In this document: positions 7,015 to 8,536 of the stretch, in pieces
Layout of the letters: each line of letters starts with the position of its first letter
How positions within the stretch are numbered: the stretch's first letter is position 1
Source: Clostridia bacterium
GTDB lineage: Bacteria; Bacillota; Clostridia; DUPQ01
NCBI GenBank assembly: GCA_028690885.1
Contig: JAQVAJ010000047.1
Location: 1-8,536 of the forward strand
Reading direction: 5' to 3'
Length of the DNA: 8,536 bases
Made by a program: the position numbers and the translations under genes
Notes under the pieces: model-generated
Seen by the model: only the letters and a program-made list of their open reading frames with translations
Databases searched by the model: none
Told to the model about the DNA's origin: nothing

Positions 7015-7599
7015 TTATTCGGCTATAAGGCCTGCTACCTTAACTAATCCTTCTTCTTTCTCAACTATAGCAAATACAACAGTGTATGTGCCGGCTTTGA
7101 GTACTACAGGGTTTCCATTCCAGTCTGGACCTACTTCAGGAGTTTCTGTGAATCCAGGAATCCAAAGAAGATCTGGAGTCAGAGAAACAATTTCTCCGCT
7201 TTCAGGACTCTGTGCCCACCAGTCTGGAGCTTCCTGTCCTTTTGAAACTTGTAACCATTTCATTGTCTGGTTTCCATCAGCTTCTTTTACAGCACCATTT
7301 TCTACATACTGTGCTGTCCATCCTGCACCTTCGGCAGTAATGGTTACATTTTCAAGTATGTATAAATATTTCGCGCCTTTTAAATCAGCTTTAAGTGCAG
7401 CAACACGTGCATCCTTAAGTGAAACAGGTGTCATCTTATAAGTATCATTTCCAACAGCATCACCCCATCCTGCGAACTGTCCGGTAACATAATAGTCTTT
7501 TTCGGTGTTTTCAAGGATAGTGTCAGGTGTACATGCGGCTAATGATCCAAGAGCTAGAACCAATGTTAATACAATTGCGATAACTTTGAACTTTTTCAT
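7015..7599 (-). CDS. Trp-rich lipoprotein, putative carbohydrate-binding
   Basis: This 194-aa protein has a lipoprotein signal peptide ending in Leu20-Ala-Ala-Cys23, so it should be anchored outside the cell. The ATG at 7599 follows GAGGAGG (complement of 7604-7610). The mature part begins with DYYVTGQFAGW (residues 35-45), which resembles the opening strand of starch-binding beta-sandwich modules ('yyvvGsfngW'). It is rich in Trp, including WTAQY, MKWLQ, PDWWAQ, LLWIPGF and PDWNG, and ends with VLKAGTYTVVF, a typical last strand of such modules. I infer binding of starch or another glucan, supported by the GH13 amylase gene immediately upstream. A glucan-capturing protein that keeps substrate near the amylase fits. 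It has its own promoter and also lies downstream of the amylase. G+C is clearly higher than in the ABC operon. The exact family is not identified. Confidence 0.75.
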   Translation of the reverse strand: MKKFKVIAIVLTLVLALGSLAACTPDTILENTEKDYYVTGQFAGWGDAVGNDTYKMTPVSLKDARVAALKADLKGAKYLYILENVTITAEGAGWTAQYVENGAVKEADGNQTMKWLQVSKGQEAPDWWAQSPESGEIVSLTPDLLWIPGFTETPEVGPDWNGNPVVLKAGTYTVVFAIVEKEEGLVKVAGLIAE

Positions 7600-7613
7600 A
7601 ATTCCTCCTCAAT

Positions 7614-7623
7614 TTTCAATTGA
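7614..7623. repeat. TCAATTGA palindrome, copy in the leader
   Basis: TTTCAATTGA at 7614-7623 includes the 8-bp palindrome TCAATTGA. It lies between the expected transcription start and the ribosome-binding site of the Trp-rich lipoprotein gene. An identical 10-base copy lies at 7681-7690, just upstream of the -35 box. The pair may be a split operator, but AT-rich palindromes of this size can arise by chance. Confidence 0.35.
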
Positions 7624-7648
7624 TATATTTTTCCAAATGAACAACTAT

Positions 7649-7676
7649 ATTTTATCACGGCCTTACACAGAGTCAA
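7649..7676 (-). promoter_or_regulatory. Promoter of the Trp-rich lipoprotein gene
   Basis: The minus strand reads TTGACT (complement of 7671-7676), a 16-bp spacer, then TAAAAT (complement of 7649-7654), preceded by TG one base upstream, i.e. an extended -10. Transcription would start near 7642, giving a leader of about 42 nt. The gene can therefore be expressed apart from the amylase upstream, consistent with the hairpin between them. Confidence 0.7.
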
Positions 7677-7680
7677 GAGA

Positions 7681-7690
7681 TTTCAATTGA
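7681..7690. repeat. TCAATTGA palindrome, copy upstream of the -35 box
   Basis: This is the second copy of TTTCAATTGA, ending about 5 bp from the -35 box of the lipoprotein promoter. Centre-to-centre distance to the other copy is 67 bp, so the promoter lies between the two. A repressor bound at both sites could act by looping. This is unproven. Confidence 0.35.
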
Positions 7691-7691
7691 A

Positions 7692-7726
7692 TTGTGAAAA
7701 AAATGTGAACTTTTGCTTTTTCACAA
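7692..7726 (-). terminator. Terminator after the amylase gene, with two alternative hairpins
   Basis: On the minus strand, about 11 nt past the amylase stop, a 10-bp stem can form (7717-7726 with 7692-7701, TTGTGAAAAA/TTTTTCACAA). A shorter alternative, GTGAA/TTCAC (7720-7724 with 7705-7709), is followed directly by A and seven T residues, as an intrinsic terminator requires. The two share a left arm and exclude each other. The stems are AT-rich, so termination is probably partial and some amylase transcripts may continue into the lipoprotein gene. Confidence 0.55.
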
Positions 7727-7736
7727 CTATTTCAGT

Positions 7737-8536
7737 TTATTTTAGGATTACAGATGTCAACCCATCAAGTGTAAGAATGTTACCATTCAGACGAGCTTTG
7801 CCTTGTCCTATATATCCGCTAATTGAATCTAACTTAATATCGGTATATGTAGACAGATCAATAGTTATAGGTTCATTCGATAGGTTATGGAAAACACCTT
7901 TAGTAACGTTTTCATATTGAACAAGGAACCCGCCAAAAAAATTGTATCCTTCAAACTTAAGCGGAATATAATCACCGACTGCAATTTCCGGATTTGCTTT
8001 TCTTAAAGCAATGAGTTTTTTGTAATATGTGTAAAGGCTGTCATGCTGTTTGATCTGCTGTTTTACTGTACCATTAATCTGTCTTTCAGCTGGGAATGTT
8101 GTTCCTGGAGGATCTTGTACTGTATCTTTATCTCCCCAAAGCATTGCTAAACGCCTGTTAGCGTCAGTGGAGGAGGTAGCTCTGCTTCCATACATTCCGA
8201 TTTCTTCCCCATAATACATGAAAGGGTTACCAGATGAAAGCATATAAAGATTTGCAGCCATGTGCATTCTGTTTTCCTTAACGGAAAGATAACCTGCACT
8301 TCTATCCATATCATGGTTAGAGATAAATGGTTTTAATATTGCATCTGGATTGGAAATTTCCACATTTTCCTTGTAACGGCATATGTTTCTAACATAATCA
8401 TTTAAATTGAAAATTCCGTTTACAGTAAGGGCTACATCACCACCTGAACCTGCCATATCAAAATCAAAGCAGTCTAAAGCCTCATAATATTCATATACAC
8501 TGGTAGTGTTTGACCAGTTTTCTCCGACAAGGAAAA
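7737..8536 (-). CDS. GH13 alpha-amylase family glycosidase, C-terminal part (partial)
   Basis: The reading frame is open to the right edge, so the N-terminal part, including most of the (beta/alpha)8 barrel with the Asp nucleophile, is missing; about 265 residues are present. The first visible residues, FLVGENW (8534-8514), are GH13 conserved region III with the acid/base Glu (codon 8520-8522). FISNHDMDR is region IV with the transition-state Asp. NPFMYYGEEIGM and DANRRLAMLWGD follow, as is usual in amylases, neopullulanases and oligo-1,6-glucosidases. After 'LIALRKANPEI' comes a C-terminal beta domain. The enzyme hydrolyses alpha-glucosidic bonds in starch or its oligosaccharides; specificity cannot be read from this part. 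Whether it is secreted is unknown because the N-terminus lies outside the window. The ATG at 8456 is internal, not the start. Confidence 0.93.
   Translation of the reverse strand, partial: FLVGENWSNTTSVYEYYEALDCFDFDMAGSGGDVALTVNGIFNLNDYVRNICRYKENVEISNPDAILKPFISNHDMDRSAGYLSVKENRMHMAANLYMLSSGNPFMYYGEEIGMYGSRATSSTDANRRLAMLWGDKDTVQDPPGTTFPAERQINGTVKQQIKQHDSLYTYYKKLIALRKANPEIAVGDYIPLKFEGYNFFGGFLVQYENVTKGVFHNLSNEPITIDLSTYTDIKLDSISGYIGQGKARLNGNILTLDGLTSVILK

Noticed and set aside
7001..7441. Plus-strand open frame of 146 codons
   Set aside because: It lies opposite the well-supported lipoprotein gene, begins inside the terminator region and has no ribosome-binding site or recognisable protein features.
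8454..8456. ATG as the start of the amylase-family protein
   Set aside because: The frame continues upstream to the window edge and encodes the conserved FLVGENW region, so this Met is internal.
1..8536. CRISPR array, tRNA/rRNA, insertion sequence or integrase
   Set aside because: No regularly spaced repeats, cloverleaf-like segments, rRNA sequence, transposase-like proteins or terminal inverted repeats were seen on either strand.

Overview
The window is AT-rich. It has strong AGGAGG ribosome-binding sites, sigma-A type promoters and lipoprotein signal peptides. One lipoprotein carries a Cys-x4-Cys-x-His motif that I associate from memory with gut Clostridia. Together this points to a low-GC Gram-positive bacterium (Bacillota), most likely a Clostridia/Lachnospiraceae-like gut or rumen organism. 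That placement rests on gene style, not on a marker gene.

Layout. Positions 1-11 hold only the first codons of a minus-strand gene, which has a consensus promoter (TTGACA, 17 bp, TATAAT) and an AGGAGG site. A hairpin with U-runs on both sides (about 91-123) separates it from a plus-strand operon at 220-6871. The operon has five tightly packed genes: a small Sec-secreted acidic protein of unknown function (133 aa); a 600-aa lipoprotein resembling ABC solute-binding proteins; a 396-aa propeller-like lipoprotein with a Cys/His cluster; an ABC ATPase (300 aa); and a 775-aa ABC-2 type permease whose two halves are an internal duplication. The spacings are 11, 3 and 15 nt and a 4-nt overlap. A bidirectional hairpin terminator (about 6971-7003) closes the operon.

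From the right end, on the minus strand, come the C-terminal part of a GH13 alpha-amylase family enzyme (catalytic Glu and the NHD motif are visible) and a 194-aa Trp-rich lipoprotein with its own promoter. The pair looks like extracellular starch or alpha-glucan handling. Sampled 60-nt stretches of the lipoprotein gene are about 47-50% G+C, against about 23-25% in much of the operon, so the two blocks may have different histories.

How the genes may work together. The ATPase and permease form an exporter-type ABC transporter. The two lipoproteins would sit on the outer face of the membrane beside it, and the small secreted protein leaves through Sec. No importer permease of the MalF/MalG type is present, so the solute-binding-like lipoprotein probably does not feed ordinary sugar import. 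The most interesting reading is an undescribed cell-envelope module: a secreted peptide with a matching export, immunity or sensing apparatus, loosely parallel to lactococcin-972-type loci. That function is inference; the gene order and domain content are read from the sequence.
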